From Amycolatopsis acididurans (GTDB taxonomy: Bacteria; Actinomycetota; Actinomycetes; Mycobacteriales; Pseudonocardiaceae), in NCBI RefSeq assembly GCF_012328925.1, contig NZ_JAAXLS010000034.1:1-64000 (forward strand): a stretch of 64,000 nt of DNA, read 5' to 3'. A program made the position numbers and the translations under genes. How positions within the stretch are numbered: position 1 is the first letter of the stretch; each line of letters opens with the position of its first letter. This document shows, piece by piece, positions 1-8,706 of this stretch. The notes under the pieces were generated by a model. It was given only the letters and a program-made list of their open reading frames with translations. It ran no database searches and was not told where the DNA came from.

Positions 1-48
1 CCCAGCCCGCCCCGCAATCGGATCCCTGGTTCGACGAGGAGTCCTCCC

Positions 49-396
49 ATGGATGAGTGCCTGGCCTCGACCCTCGACACGGCAGTTCTCGAACGCCTGG
101 AATACCTCGACCGGCTGGTCGCCAAGTCCGACGAACCGTCCCGCGCCTCCTTGGCCAAAACGGAGATCACCCGTTTGGCTGATGCCTGGCGGGCACTGCT
201 GAAACTGCACGCTCCCAACGAGCACGGCCGCTGTTCGGAATGCTCCGGCTGGCTACGTCCACGCCGACACCCCTGCACCGTGTGGAGCACTGCCCACCAG
301 CACCTGATCGCCGCCGAGGGTTCCCTCGCAGCTGGAGTTGGCAGGCATGCCGCTGTCACGGGAGGGCCAACCGCCGCAACGCTTGCGGCTTCATGA
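49..396 (+). CDS. Small hypothetical protein with CSEC zinc-ligand-like motif
   Basis: Predicted 115-aa soluble protein of unknown function. The ATG follows a good GAGGAG ribosome site eight bases upstream. The N-terminal half is helical and charged. The middle carries CSECSGW followed by a second cysteine in a HPCTVWSTAHQHL segment, so four Cys/His residues could bind a metal, although the spacing is not a classical zinc finger. From memory, proteins of this shape are common and uncharacterised in Pseudonocardiaceae-type actinomycetes. It lies upstream of the lanthipeptide cluster on the same strand but is separated from the precursor by about 285 bases, so membership in that cluster is unproven. 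Confidence 0.6.
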   Translation: MDECLASTLDTAVLERLEYLDRLVAKSDEPSRASLAKTEITRLADAWRALLKLHAPNEHGRCSECSGWLRPRRHPCTVWSTAHQHLIAAEGSLAAGVGRHAAVTGGPTAATLAAS

Positions 397-681
397 CCGG
401 AGTCTCCGCCAGCTGCACCTTCTCCAGCCAGCTGCCATTGCGTCCAGCACCCTGCACAGCAAAGGAGAGATATCGAGGCTAAATCGGGGCGCCGCCCGTG
501 AATCGAAACTCATGACTGCCGACTCGTCGTTTCTGTCGGAATGAGCAACTCGACGGCGTCCCTCAAATGATCACTGTTTCACTCATCCAGCTTCGTCAGG
601 CCGCTTGAAAGAGTTGACCGGGCGTCGGTTCCTGGCTGAGTGCGCGATCCCGAAAATTGCATTATCGCGAAGGGGAAACCT
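397..681. other. Intergenic leader upstream of the lanthipeptide precursor
   Basis: No convincing gene. A TTGACC hexamer at 611-616 could be a -35 element for the precursor transcript, but no clear -10 follows at standard spacing, so promoter placement is tentative. Confidence 0.3.
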
Positions 682-852
682 GTGACAGCTCAACTGGATT
701 ACGCAGTAGCGCCGATCGCGTCGACGACGGAGTCGGAGTTCGATCTCGATGTGACCCTGCTGGAGGTGGTGGATCCAGCTCACCTCATCAACATGACCGA
801 CGACGGCTGCGGACAGACCTGCGAGAAGTCGACCTGCATCAGCGCCGCCTGA
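682..852 (+). CDS. lanA: FxLD-family class I lanthipeptide precursor
   Basis: Encodes a 56-aa precursor peptide. GTG at 682 was chosen because AAGGGG lies about seven bases upstream and the longer upstream extension (from 640) has no ribosome site. The leader contains FDLD, the FxLD-type variant of the class I FNLD recognition box bound by LanB. The C-terminal core region, TDDGCGQTCEKSTCISAA, has three cysteines with nearby Thr/Ser as partners for lanthionine or methyllanthionine rings. Two Asp residues at its start are plausible substrates for the two PIMT-like methyltransferases downstream. The family assignment rests on the FxLD motif, the acidic leader, the Cys/Ser/Thr core and the adjacent lanB, lanC and methyltransferase genes. 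The leader cleavage site cannot be set from the sequence. Confidence 0.88.
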   Translation: MTAQLDYAVAPIASTTESEFDLDVTLLEVVDPAHLINMTDDGCGQTCEKSTCISAA

Positions 853-864
853 TCGTCACCACAT

Positions 865-908
865 GACCGGACGCCACCACCTCGAACGGCGCGGGGTGGC
901 GTCCGGTC
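865..908 (+). terminator. Strong hairpin between precursor and lanB
   Basis: Perfect 14-bp inverted repeat (865-878 with 895-908) and a 16-nt loop, 12 bases after the precursor stop. There is no T-run, so it is more likely an attenuator or an mRNA-stabilising element that lets the precursor be made in excess over the enzymes. Confidence 0.65.
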
Positions 909-939
909 TCCACACTTGCTCTTACGGGAAGGGTTCCTG

Positions 940-3900
940 GTGAAATCGGCTATCCACGGCGGCGCGGGATTCCACGCCATGGGCGGTGCATTGGTTCGCG
1001 CCGTTACTCATGGCGGCCTGAATCTGCCGCAGTGGCCTAACCCGTCGGGAACTGGTTCATCCGCAGTGGCAGCGTGGTTGGACTGGCTGCGTCAGGTATG
1101 GGCCACCGAATCTGTTAGCGATGCCATTGGCCATGCCAGTCCTCGTTTGGCGGAGCAGATACGCACGTTGTGCGCTACGAACAATCCCGGCGAGCGGGAG
1201 ACGCGGCGGGCGGTGCTGTCCGTCGTCCGCTATCTGGCCCGCATGACCGGCCGGCCGACTCCAAATGGCCTGTTCGCCGGGGTGGCCCCAGCGAGCTTCG
1301 CCCATCGGGCCCACCTGCAGTGGGGTATCGCCCACCGGGCTGTCGCCCGAGGCGAATCCGGTTGGTTGGCCGAGATCATCAGCCAACTGGAGCGTCGGCC
1401 CGAAGTTCTGCCGAATCTGCTCGTGATCGCGAATACCACGGTCATGGTGCGTGGTGATCGCTTGGTCGTGCCGTATCGGCCGAGTTTTCTCGATCGGGGT
1501 ACCGGCGCGGTCGAGGTCTCGTTGCGGCACACCGCCCCGGTGCGCGTTGCCTTGGATGCTGCGCGGACACCAATCCGCTTCGAGGACCTGTGTACCAAGG
1601 TCCAGACCGACTTCCCTGACGCGCCACCAGCGACGGTGACCGCGATGCTTACCGAGCTGGTCGCACAAGGTGTGCTCGTTACCAGCCTTTCCGCACCCAG
1701 TACCCAGCCCGACGCCCTGGGGCATCTGCTGCGGGAGTTGGAAGCGGCGGGCGAGGCCGCGGCGAAGCAGTCCGCCGCGTTGCGGGAGATCCACACCCTG
1801 CTGGAGCAGCACCAGCGAGAGTCCCTGGATGCGAGTCACACGGTGCGTGCGGAAGCCGTTGTCCGGATGCATCGTCTGGCCCGCACCAAGCGGCATCCCG
1901 TCGCGGTCGATCTGCGGCTGGATGCCGAGATCGTCCTTCCCGACGCAGTCGCCCGCGAGGCCGAACGTGCCGCAATGCTCCTGACGCGCTTGAGTCCCTA
2001 CCCGCATGGCACGCCCCTGTGGGGTGACTATCACCGGCGCTTCTACGAGCGCTTCGGCGCCGGCACGCTCGTACCGCTCTTGGAACTCGTGGCGGACAGC
2101 GGCCTCGGTTGGCCGGACGGGTATCCCGGTGCTTCAGCGGCTCCGCAGCGTCCCCAGCGGACACGCCGCGACGAGGTTCTGCTCGCGCTGGCCCAGGGCG
2201 CAGCGCTGGACGGGCGCGTGGAAGTGATCCTGGACGAGGCGCTGGTCGCCGAGCTGGAACCGACGGACACCGGCCCGTTCCGGCTGCCTTCCCATCTGGA
2301 GCTGTGCGCCCGTGTGGACGCCACCAGCGTGGAAGCGCTCGGACGCGGTGACTTCCACATGACGGTCACCTCGGTCTCCCGCGCCGCGGGCGTCGTGACC
2401 GGCCGATTCCTGCAGTTGCTCACCGCAGGAGAGCGGGACGCACTGACCGGTGCGCTGGTCGACATGTCGAGCGAGGACGACGTGCTGTTCGCGCAACTGT
2501 CGTTCCCGCCGCTGGACCCCGCCACAGCACACGTCACCCGGACCACGCAGGTCCTGCCGACGGTGATCAGCCTCGCCGAGCACGGCAACACCGCCTCGGC
2601 GGACGTCCTGACGGCGAGCGATCTCGCCGTCGGCTGCGACAGCCACCGCCTGTATCTCACGGCTCCCACCCTCGGCAGGAGAGTGGAGGCATGGGGGATG
2701 CACGCACTCAATCTCCGGAAGCACACCCCGCCTTTGGCCCGCTTGGTGACTGAACTGTGCCGCGCCCAGTCCGCGCAGGTCACCGACTTCGACTGGGGGG
2801 CCGCCTCGACGTTGCCGTTTCTGCCGCGGTTGCGCTCCGGACGCGTCGTGCTGGCCGCTGCGCGGTGGCGGCTGGCTGCCGCTGATCTGCCCGGCCGGAG
2901 CGCGAGCTGGGAGGCGTGGGTCACCGCGCTGTCCAGCTGGCGAGATCGCCGTCGTCTGCCGCGCAGGGTGCTTCTCGTTGACGGGGACTGGCGACTGCCG
3001 CTGGACCTCGACGAGGACCCGCACCGGATGCTGTTGCGCGAGCACCTCGTCACCCGCCCGCACGCGGTGCTGGAGGAAGGCCCTGCCGAGGATGCCATCG
3101 GATGGTTCGACGGCCGAGCTCACGAGATCGTCGTGCCCTTGGCCGCCCGCCAGGCGCAGACCACGGTGCGACCGCCGCGCCCGACACCTCAGCGGATCGT
3201 CCGGCCCGGTGAGCACGGCCTGCCGCCTGCTGCGTCCCCGCTGCTGTTCGCCAAGCTCTACGGCGACGCACAACGTCAGAACACCGTGCTCGCCGACCAT
3301 CTGCCCGCGCTGCTGGCGCAGTGGGGCGAGGACCAGCCGCGGTGGTGGTTCCTGCGGTTCCGCGAAGGCGGCGAACACTACCTGCGCCTGCGTATCGCGC
3401 TGCCCAGCGCCGACGCCGCGGTGTTCGGTGAAGCCGCCGGTCGAGTCAGCTCCTGGACTGACCGACTCCGCCGCCAAGGTTTGCTGCGCGAGGTGGCCTT
3501 CGCGACCTCCTACCCGGAGACCGGCCGCTGGGGCTCGGGGGAGGCGCTGGCAGCCGCCGAGGCGGTCTTCACCGCCGACTCGCGCGCCGTTCTTACCCAG
3601 CTCGCCCAGCCCGTGCGGCCTCACCACCACGCCCTGGCCGCCGCGAACTTCGCCGCCATCGCCATCGCCTTCACCGGAGGAACCGCAGCCGGGATGCGGT
3701 GGCTGATCGACCATGTTCCAGCGAAGCCGCCCGCCGTTGTTCCTCGGCCGGTGTTCGCCGAGGCACGACGCCTGGCCGATCCCCGCGAGGACTTCCGCGT
3801 CCTGCGTGGCGAACCAGGCGGGGACGCGATCGTCGCGACGTGGGCGGAACGCGCCCAGGCCCTGGCCGCTTACCGATCGCGCTTGTCCGGAGCCGACGCC

Positions 3901-4053
3901 GAGGGCGTCGACCAGGACGCCGCCTTGGGGTCGTTGCTGCACACCCACTTCCTGCGGGCGTGCGGCATCGAGCCCGAGGACAAGGCGGTTTGCCTCTACC
4001 TGGCCCGGACCGCAGCCCTGACCTTCACCGCCCGCGCGGGAGAACTTCGATGA
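940..4053 (+). CDS. lanB: Lanthipeptide dehydratase LanB (class I)
   Basis: About 1037-aa full-length dehydratase. The first roughly 750 residues match the Lant_dehydr_N glutamylation domain, which esterifies core Ser/Thr with glutamate from glutamyl-tRNA. The rest (from about residue 767, starting at a LLFAKLYGD segment and continuing through WWFLRFREGGEHYLRLR) matches the SpaB_C elimination domain that removes glutamate to give dehydroalanine or dehydrobutyrine. GTG at 940 is preferred over TTG at 916 because GGGAAGGG sits six bases before it. It follows the precursor and the hairpin and overlaps lanC by ATGA, so the two are translationally coupled. The length is normal for LanB, with no sign of damage. 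Confidence 0.93.
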   Translation: MKSAIHGGAGFHAMGGALVRAVTHGGLNLPQWPNPSGTGSSAVAAWLDWLRQVWATESVSDAIGHASPRLAEQIRTLCATNNPGERETRRAVLSVVRYLARMTGRPTPNGLFAGVAPASFAHRAHLQWGIAHRAVARGESGWLAEIISQLERRPEVLPNLLVIANTTVMVRGDRLVVPYRPSFLDRGTGAVEVSLRHTAPVRVALDAARTPIRFEDLCTKVQTDFPDAPPATVTAMLTELVAQGVLVTSLSAPSTQPDALGHLLRELEAAGEAAAKQSAALREIHTLLEQHQRESLDASHTVRAEAVVRMHRLARTKRHPVAVDLRLDAEIVLPDAVAREAERAAMLLTRLSPYPHGTPLWGDYHRRFYERFGAGTLVPLLELVADSGLGWPDGYPGASAAPQRPQRTRRDEVLLALAQGAALDGRVEVILDEALVAELEPTDTGPFRLPSHLELCARVDATSVEALGRGDFHMTVTSVSRAAGVVTGRFLQLLTAGERDALTGALVDMSSEDDVLFAQLSFPPLDPATAHVTRTTQVLPTVISLAEHGNTASADVLTASDLAVGCDSHRLYLTAPTLGRRVEAWGMHALNLRKHTPPLARLVTELCRAQSAQVTDFDWGAASTLPFLPRLRSGRVVLAAARWRLAAADLPGRSASWEAWVTALSSWRDRRRLPRRVLLVDGDWRLPLDLDEDPHRMLLREHLVTRPHAVLEEGPAEDAIGWFDGRAHEIVVPLAARQAQTTVRPPRPTPQRIVRPGEHGLPPAASPLLFAKLYGDAQRQNTVLADHLPALLAQWGEDQPRWWFLRFREGGEHYLRLRIALPSADAAVFGEAAGRVSSWTDRLRRQGLLREVAFATSYPETGRWGSGEALAAAEAVFTADSRAVLTQLAQPVRPHHHALAAANFAAIAIAFTGGTAAGMRWLIDHVPAKPPAVVPRPVFAEARRLADPREDFRVLRGEPGGDAIVATWAERAQALAAYRSRLSGADAEGVDQDAALGSLLHTHFLRACGIEPEDKAVCLYLARTAALTFTARAGELR

Positions 4054-5297
4054 ACGCCGACCTCGCCGCAGACACCGCGGTCGCGTTCGCGGTGGAGATC
4101 GCCGACCGCCTCGCTCTGCCGGACGACGCTGACTTGCCGACCGATCAGCCGTGGTGGCACCAGTCTCTGGCTCATGGGGCTCCCGGCGTCGCGCTGCTGC
4201 ACATCGAGCTGGCGGCGGCCGGGATCCGGCCGTTCGACCGCGCCCACGAGTGGCTGACCGTCGTCGCAGGCAAGCCGGTCACCGCCGGGGCGAGCACCGG
4301 CGGCTTCTACGGCGCGCCGGCCGTCGCCCGTGCCATTGCGGGCGCCGCCTCGGTCCGCCCTGGCACGTACCGGTCCGCCCTTGCACCGTTGGCCCGGCAG
4401 ATCGCCGCCGATGCCCATGCCCGCGTCGACGTTGCGCACACGCGCATGGACGCCGGGATATTGCCGGTGATGGCCGAGTTCGACACGATCCGCGGCCTCA
4501 CCGGGCTGGGCGCGTACCTGCTGCACCACGACCATGGCGGCACCGCTCTACGAGCCGTGCTGGGTGCCTTGGTGCGCCGCACCCACCCGGTGACGATCGA
4601 AGGAGAGGCGCTTCCGGGGTGGTGGACCCTCACCGGCCCTACCGGTCGAGTGGAGGACGAGTTTCCCGGCGGCCACGGCAACTTCGGCCTCGCGCACGGC
4701 ATCAGCGGCCCCCTGGCGCTGCTGGCCCAGGCCCTACGCCGGGGCATCACTGTGGACGGGCAGCGCGAGGCCGTCGAGACGATCTGCGCGTGGCTGGACG
4801 CCTGGCGCATCGACGCCTCCGGCGGACATCGCTGGCCCTACATGATCACCAGGGACGAGGCGCGGTCGCGGCCCGCGCACGTGCAGCACAGCGGAGCCGA
4901 CCGCCGCCCGAGCTGGTGCTACGGAACAGCCGGTATCGCCCGCGCCCTGCACCTCGCCGCCTTGGCCCTGAGTGACGACTCGCGCCGCCAGATCGCCGAA
5001 GACGCCCTCGTCAGCGCGGTGACCGACTCGACTCAGCAGGAGTTGGTCAGCGACGCCTCGCTGTGCCACGGCTACGCCGGCCTCGCCCGCATCACCGCCC
5101 GCGCCGCGACCGACGCGACAGGCCCCTCTGCGTCCCGGCTCCGCGCACTGGCCGCCGACCTGCTCCACCGGGCACGCGCTCAGCCCATCCCCGACGGGCC
5201 CGGCGTGCTGGAGGGCGCAGCCGGCGTCGGCTTAGCCGCCCTCTCCGCCGTGACCGAGCCCGCGACGGGCTGGGACACCTGCCTGCTGATCACCTAA
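4050..5297 (+). CDS. lanC: Lanthipeptide cyclase LanC
   Basis: A 415-aa LanC-like cyclase that adds Cys thiols to dehydrated residues to close (methyl)lanthionine rings. The expected zinc ligands are present: Cys290 in SWCYGTAG and Cys339-His340 in LCHGYAG, together with the Gly-rich repeats of the alpha/alpha barrel (GGFYG near residue 83, GHGNFGLAHG in the middle). ATG 4050 overlaps the LanB stop (ATGA), which supports the start and implies coupling. It is the only cyclase in the cluster and should act on the precursor at 682. Confidence 0.92.
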   Translation: MNADLAADTAVAFAVEIADRLALPDDADLPTDQPWWHQSLAHGAPGVALLHIELAAAGIRPFDRAHEWLTVVAGKPVTAGASTGGFYGAPAVARAIAGAASVRPGTYRSALAPLARQIAADAHARVDVAHTRMDAGILPVMAEFDTIRGLTGLGAYLLHHDHGGTALRAVLGALVRRTHPVTIEGEALPGWWTLTGPTGRVEDEFPGGHGNFGLAHGISGPLALLAQALRRGITVDGQREAVETICAWLDAWRIDASGGHRWPYMITRDEARSRPAHVQHSGADRRPSWCYGTAGIARALHLAALALSDDSRRQIAEDALVSAVTDSTQQELVSDASLCHGYAGLARITARAATDATGPSASRLRALAADLLHRARAQPIPDGPGVLEGAAGVGLAALSAVTEPATGWDTCLLIT

Positions 5298-5323
5298 TCC
5301 ACCCCGGAAGGAGACCCGCCCCG

Positions 5324-7441
5324 ATGCCGCCGGACAGCCGCTGGCACCACTACCTGGTCGAGTTCGCCGACCCGCCCACCGCTGAGCACACCGCCGCGAC
5401 TGTGCTGGCGCCCGCTCTCGACCAGGCCCAGCAGGAGGGTGAACTTGACACGTGGTGGCACCTGCGCAAGACGCCCGCCTGGCGGCTGCGCTACCAGCCG
5501 GTCAACCCCGACACAATCGTGGTCGACACGCTGCTGGCCGACCTCGAAGCCGACGGACAGGTCGCCCACTGGACCCGCGGCATCTACGAACCCGAAACCG
5601 TCGCCTTCGGCGGCCCTGCCGGGATGGACATCGCGCACACGCTGTTCCACCACGACAGCCGCCACTGCCTCGCCCGCGCCCGCGAGACGGCGCCAGTGGC
5701 CTTGGGGCAGCGGGAGACCACCGTCCTGCTGTTCAGCGCGATGCTGCGCGCCGCGGGGCTGGACTGGTTCGAGCAGGGCGACGTCTGGGCCAAGATCGCA
5801 GCACTCCGGCCCGCCGCCCACGGTCACCACACCGATTCTCAGCGCACCGAGCGGTGGAACCAGGCCGTGCGGCGTCTGATGACCACCAACACGCAGAGGA
5901 TCTCCGATGTGGCGCCTGACCAGGTGCCTGAGACGTGGTGGGCGGCGTTCGACACCGCGGGACGCCAACTCGCCACGCTCGCCCGCGAAGGGCAGCTCGA
6001 TAGAGGTCTGCGCGCGATCCTGGCGCACCACTTCATCTTCCACGCCAACCGCGCCGGACTCTCCGGCCCCGAACAAGCCACCCTCGCTGCGCTGGCCGTC
6101 GACGCCGTCTTCCATGCCGATTCACCGAGCACGCCTACCCGGCAGGCACCAGCCGGGACCACCTCCAACACCGTTAGGGTTCCGACAATGACGACTACTG
6201 TGAGTGACGCCTCCACCGACTCCGCGGACGAACTGCGCGCCCAGCTCACCAAGCGCCTCATCAAGGATGGCACCATCCGCACCGACGCCGTCGAGGCAGC
6301 GTTCCGCCAGGTGCCGCGCCACCTGTTCCTCCCCGGCCTCCCGCTGACCGAGGCGTACGCCGACGAGCCCGTCTACACCAAGCACGAGGGCGACGGCACC
6401 CGCATCAGCGCCGCGTCCCAGCCCAAGATCGTCGCCATGATGCTCGAACAGCTCGGCATCCAGCCCGGCGAGCGACTGCTCGAACTCGGCGCGGCCACCG
6501 GCTACAACGCCGCCCTGATGGCCACCCTGACCGGCCCGACCGGGCACGTCACCACGATCGACATCGACGAGGACCTCGTCGTCGGTGCCCGCGAGCACCT
6601 CGCCGCCGCCGGGATCAGGAACGTCGAGGCGGTCGCCGCCGACGGCGCGCTCGGCCATCCGGAGACCGCGCCCTTCGACCGCGTCATCGCCACCGTCGGC
6701 GCCCACGAGATCCCCACCGCCTGGCTCGACCAGCTCGCACCCAGCGGGCGCCTGGTCGCCCCGGTGCGTCTGCGCGGGTGCGCCTCGCGCAGCATCGTCT
6801 TCGAACGCGACCAGGACGGCTGGAGCAGCCTGGGGAGCGAGATGGCGATCTTCATGCCCCTGCGGGGCCTCGGTGACGACGCCCGCCGTGTCCTCGACCT
6901 CACCGGCACCGCTGGCGAGGTGACGTTGCAGACGCACAAGGACAACAACCACGCCACCGATCCGGACAACCTCGCCGGGGTCTTCGACACCCCCGCCCGT
7001 GAGGTGTGGACCGGGGTGCACTTCGTCCCGAGGGAGTCCTTCGAGTGGCTGGACCTGTGGCTGGCTTGCCACCTGCCCAACCCCCTCATGCGCATGGAGG
7101 TCGCCCCGGCCGCGAAGGACAGCGGCCTGGTGCGGCCGATGTTCCCCACGGTGGCGATGGCCACCACTGCCGTCGACGGCAGCCTTGCCTACCTCACCAT
7201 CCGCCCGGCCGAGCCCGGCCCGGACGGCGGCCGGCGCTTCGAGGTGGGCGTCATCGGCCATGGGGCCAGCGGCCAGGCACTCGCCGAGCAGGTCGCAAGC
7301 GAGATCACGACCTGGGACAAGGGCTTCCGCTCGTCCACGGTCCGCTTCGCCATCCCGGACGCCACGCCTCAGCCGGACGCCAACCCCGGCCGCGTGGTGT
7401 TGGACCGCCCGACCAAGCCCATGATCGTCACCTGGGAGTAA
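5324..7441 (+). CDS. Elimination-like (thiopeptide-type) domain fused to FxLD PIMT-like methyltransferase
   Basis: One uninterrupted frame of 705 codons. Residues 1 to about 270 resemble the stand-alone SpaB_C/'thiopeptide-type bacteriocin biosynthesis' domain (WHHYLVEF at the start, WWHLRKTPAWRLRY near residue 45). Residues from about 289 to the end resemble protein-L-isoaspartate O-methyltransferases of FxLD lanthipeptide systems, with a SAM-binding LLELGAATGYNA motif near residue 385. The ATG at 5324 follows a GGAAGGAG site. An internal ATG at 6188, preceded by a weak TAGGG, could start the methyltransferase separately, so the locus may make a fusion, two proteins, or both. Expected role: extra glutamate elimination, and Asp methylation of the modified core leading to succinimide or isoaspartate. 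Confidence 0.85.
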   Translation: MPPDSRWHHYLVEFADPPTAEHTAATVLAPALDQAQQEGELDTWWHLRKTPAWRLRYQPVNPDTIVVDTLLADLEADGQVAHWTRGIYEPETVAFGGPAGMDIAHTLFHHDSRHCLARARETAPVALGQRETTVLLFSAMLRAAGLDWFEQGDVWAKIAALRPAAHGHHTDSQRTERWNQAVRRLMTTNTQRISDVAPDQVPETWWAAFDTAGRQLATLAREGQLDRGLRAILAHHFIFHANRAGLSGPEQATLAALAVDAVFHADSPSTPTRQAPAGTTSNTVRVPTMTTTVSDASTDSADELRAQLTKRLIKDGTIRTDAVEAAFRQVPRHLFLPGLPLTEAYADEPVYTKHEGDGTRISAASQPKIVAMMLEQLGIQPGERLLELGAATGYNAALMATLTGPTGHVTTIDIDEDLVVGAREHLAAAGIRNVEAVAADGALGHPETAPFDRVIATVGAHEIPTAWLDQLAPSGRLVAPVRLRGCASRSIVFERDQDGWSSLGSEMAIFMPLRGLGDDARRVLDLTGTAGEVTLQTHKDNNHATDPDNLAGVFDTPAREVWTGVHFVPRESFEWLDLWLACHLPNPLMRMEVAPAAKDSGLVRPMFPTVAMATTAVDGSLAYLTIRPAEPGPDGGRRFEVGVIGHGASGQALAEQVASEITTWDKGFRSSTVRFAIPDATPQPDANPGRVVLDRPTKPMIVTWE

Positions 7442-8583
7442 TGGTCATGGACCCGACCGGCCAGTTCGCCCGCCGCTTCCCGCTCGTCGCCCGCACCCGC
7501 CCGGCCTGCCTCCCGCTGGCCCGGCGGGTGGCCGAGCTGTGCGACCGAGCCCGCGAGGCCGTGCGCACCGGCGACATCACCGAGGCAGCCGCGGTGCACA
7601 ACCAGGCAGCGCTCATCGCCTCCGACTGCGGCCTGCCCGACCTGGCCCGGCAGTGGTGCCACCAGCAGGTGAACATCTACCTGCGCGCCCGCCCCTTGGG
7701 CGCGCAGGTAGCCCGCCTCGCCCTCGAACCGATCACCAACCTCGCCCGCCTCTACATCCGCGAGGGCCAAGGCGTGCGTGCCTTCGCGCTGATGGACACC
7801 CTGTTCAAGGCGGTCTCGTCCCGCGCCGATGCCGACGTCGATGGCATCGAGATCCCGGCTGACCTCACCGACTCGGTCGAGACGCACCAGCAGATCCGCA
7901 GCTGGCTGTGGGCGGTTCTGCTGGCCACCGGTGGCCGTGCTCTCGCTGCCGCCGGCCGCTGGACGGAAGCACGCGCCCGACTGGGCGACTACAAGGGCAT
8001 CGGCCGCCGCATGCTCGACGGCCGCCAAGTCGCGGTCATCGCCGACGCCGTATCCGGCGACACCGACAGCGCCCTCGCGCTCCTGGCCGACACGACACCA
8101 GGAGAACCGTGGGAGAACGCCGTGACCGCGTGCCTGACCATCCAGTGCCGCGGCGCCTCGGGGAGCGCTGACCTGACCGCGCTCCTGGACCAGTACCACG
8201 GCCTCGACACCTCCACGCCGGGCTTGGTGGTCTTCCACACACGGCTCGGGTTGTCCTTCATCGACGCCATCGGCACCATCGACGACCCACCCGCGCGCCA
8301 GATCGCCGTCGAACTGATCAACCACGCCACCGCGACACGAGACGGATACGCCGCCCGCGACGTACTCGCCCACAACGGCTGCCGCGAACTTCTCACAGAC
8401 TCCCAAACACGTGAACTGTCCGACCTTGTCGAAGCGTGCGCGCTCGGCCACGGCACGCTCCCGGCCGCACTGCTGGCAGATCTCACGACGGCGCTAGCAA
8501 GCGTCGAAGAGCTTATGACCCGCAGTACCAACGTGATCGCGCCCGCGATGTATCGCGACTCCCATGCTCCCGCCGGTCCGTAG
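7441..8583 (+). CDS. Helical (TPR-like) protein of the lanthipeptide cluster
   Basis: About 380-aa, Ala/Leu-rich, all-helical protein without a catalytic motif I can identify. Repeated helix pairs such as RAREAVRTGDITEAAAVHNQAALIA and LATGGRALAAAGRWTEARARL suggest a TPR-like scaffold. Its ATG overlaps the stop of the preceding methyltransferase (TAATG); a second ATG six bases later is also possible. The position between two PIMT-like genes suggests a partner or regulator of lanthipeptide maturation, but that is inference from context only. Confidence 0.7.
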   Translation: MVMDPTGQFARRFPLVARTRPACLPLARRVAELCDRAREAVRTGDITEAAAVHNQAALIASDCGLPDLARQWCHQQVNIYLRARPLGAQVARLALEPITNLARLYIREGQGVRAFALMDTLFKAVSSRADADVDGIEIPADLTDSVETHQQIRSWLWAVLLATGGRALAAAGRWTEARARLGDYKGIGRRMLDGRQVAVIADAVSGDTDSALALLADTTPGEPWENAVTACLTIQCRGASGSADLTALLDQYHGLDTSTPGLVVFHTRLGLSFIDAIGTIDDPPARQIAVELINHATATRDGYAARDVLAHNGCRELLTDSQTRELSDLVEACALGHGTLPAALLADLTTALASVEELMTRSTNVIAPAMYRDSHAPAGP

Positions 8584-8706
8584 TGGACGATTCAGATGGG
8601 AAACCGTTGTGACATAACGGAATGCGTCTTCCATCCGCGAAACGGCTGAGCGTCGACTACTAATGCCAACCGGCAAACACGACGACCATTGGCACGAAGG
8701 GAAACT

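Noticed and set aside
2134..3948. 604-codon leftward open frame
   Set aside because: Mirror of lanB; high-GC codon bias keeps the opposite strand open, and the protein is low-complexity Gly/Arg/Gln-rich.
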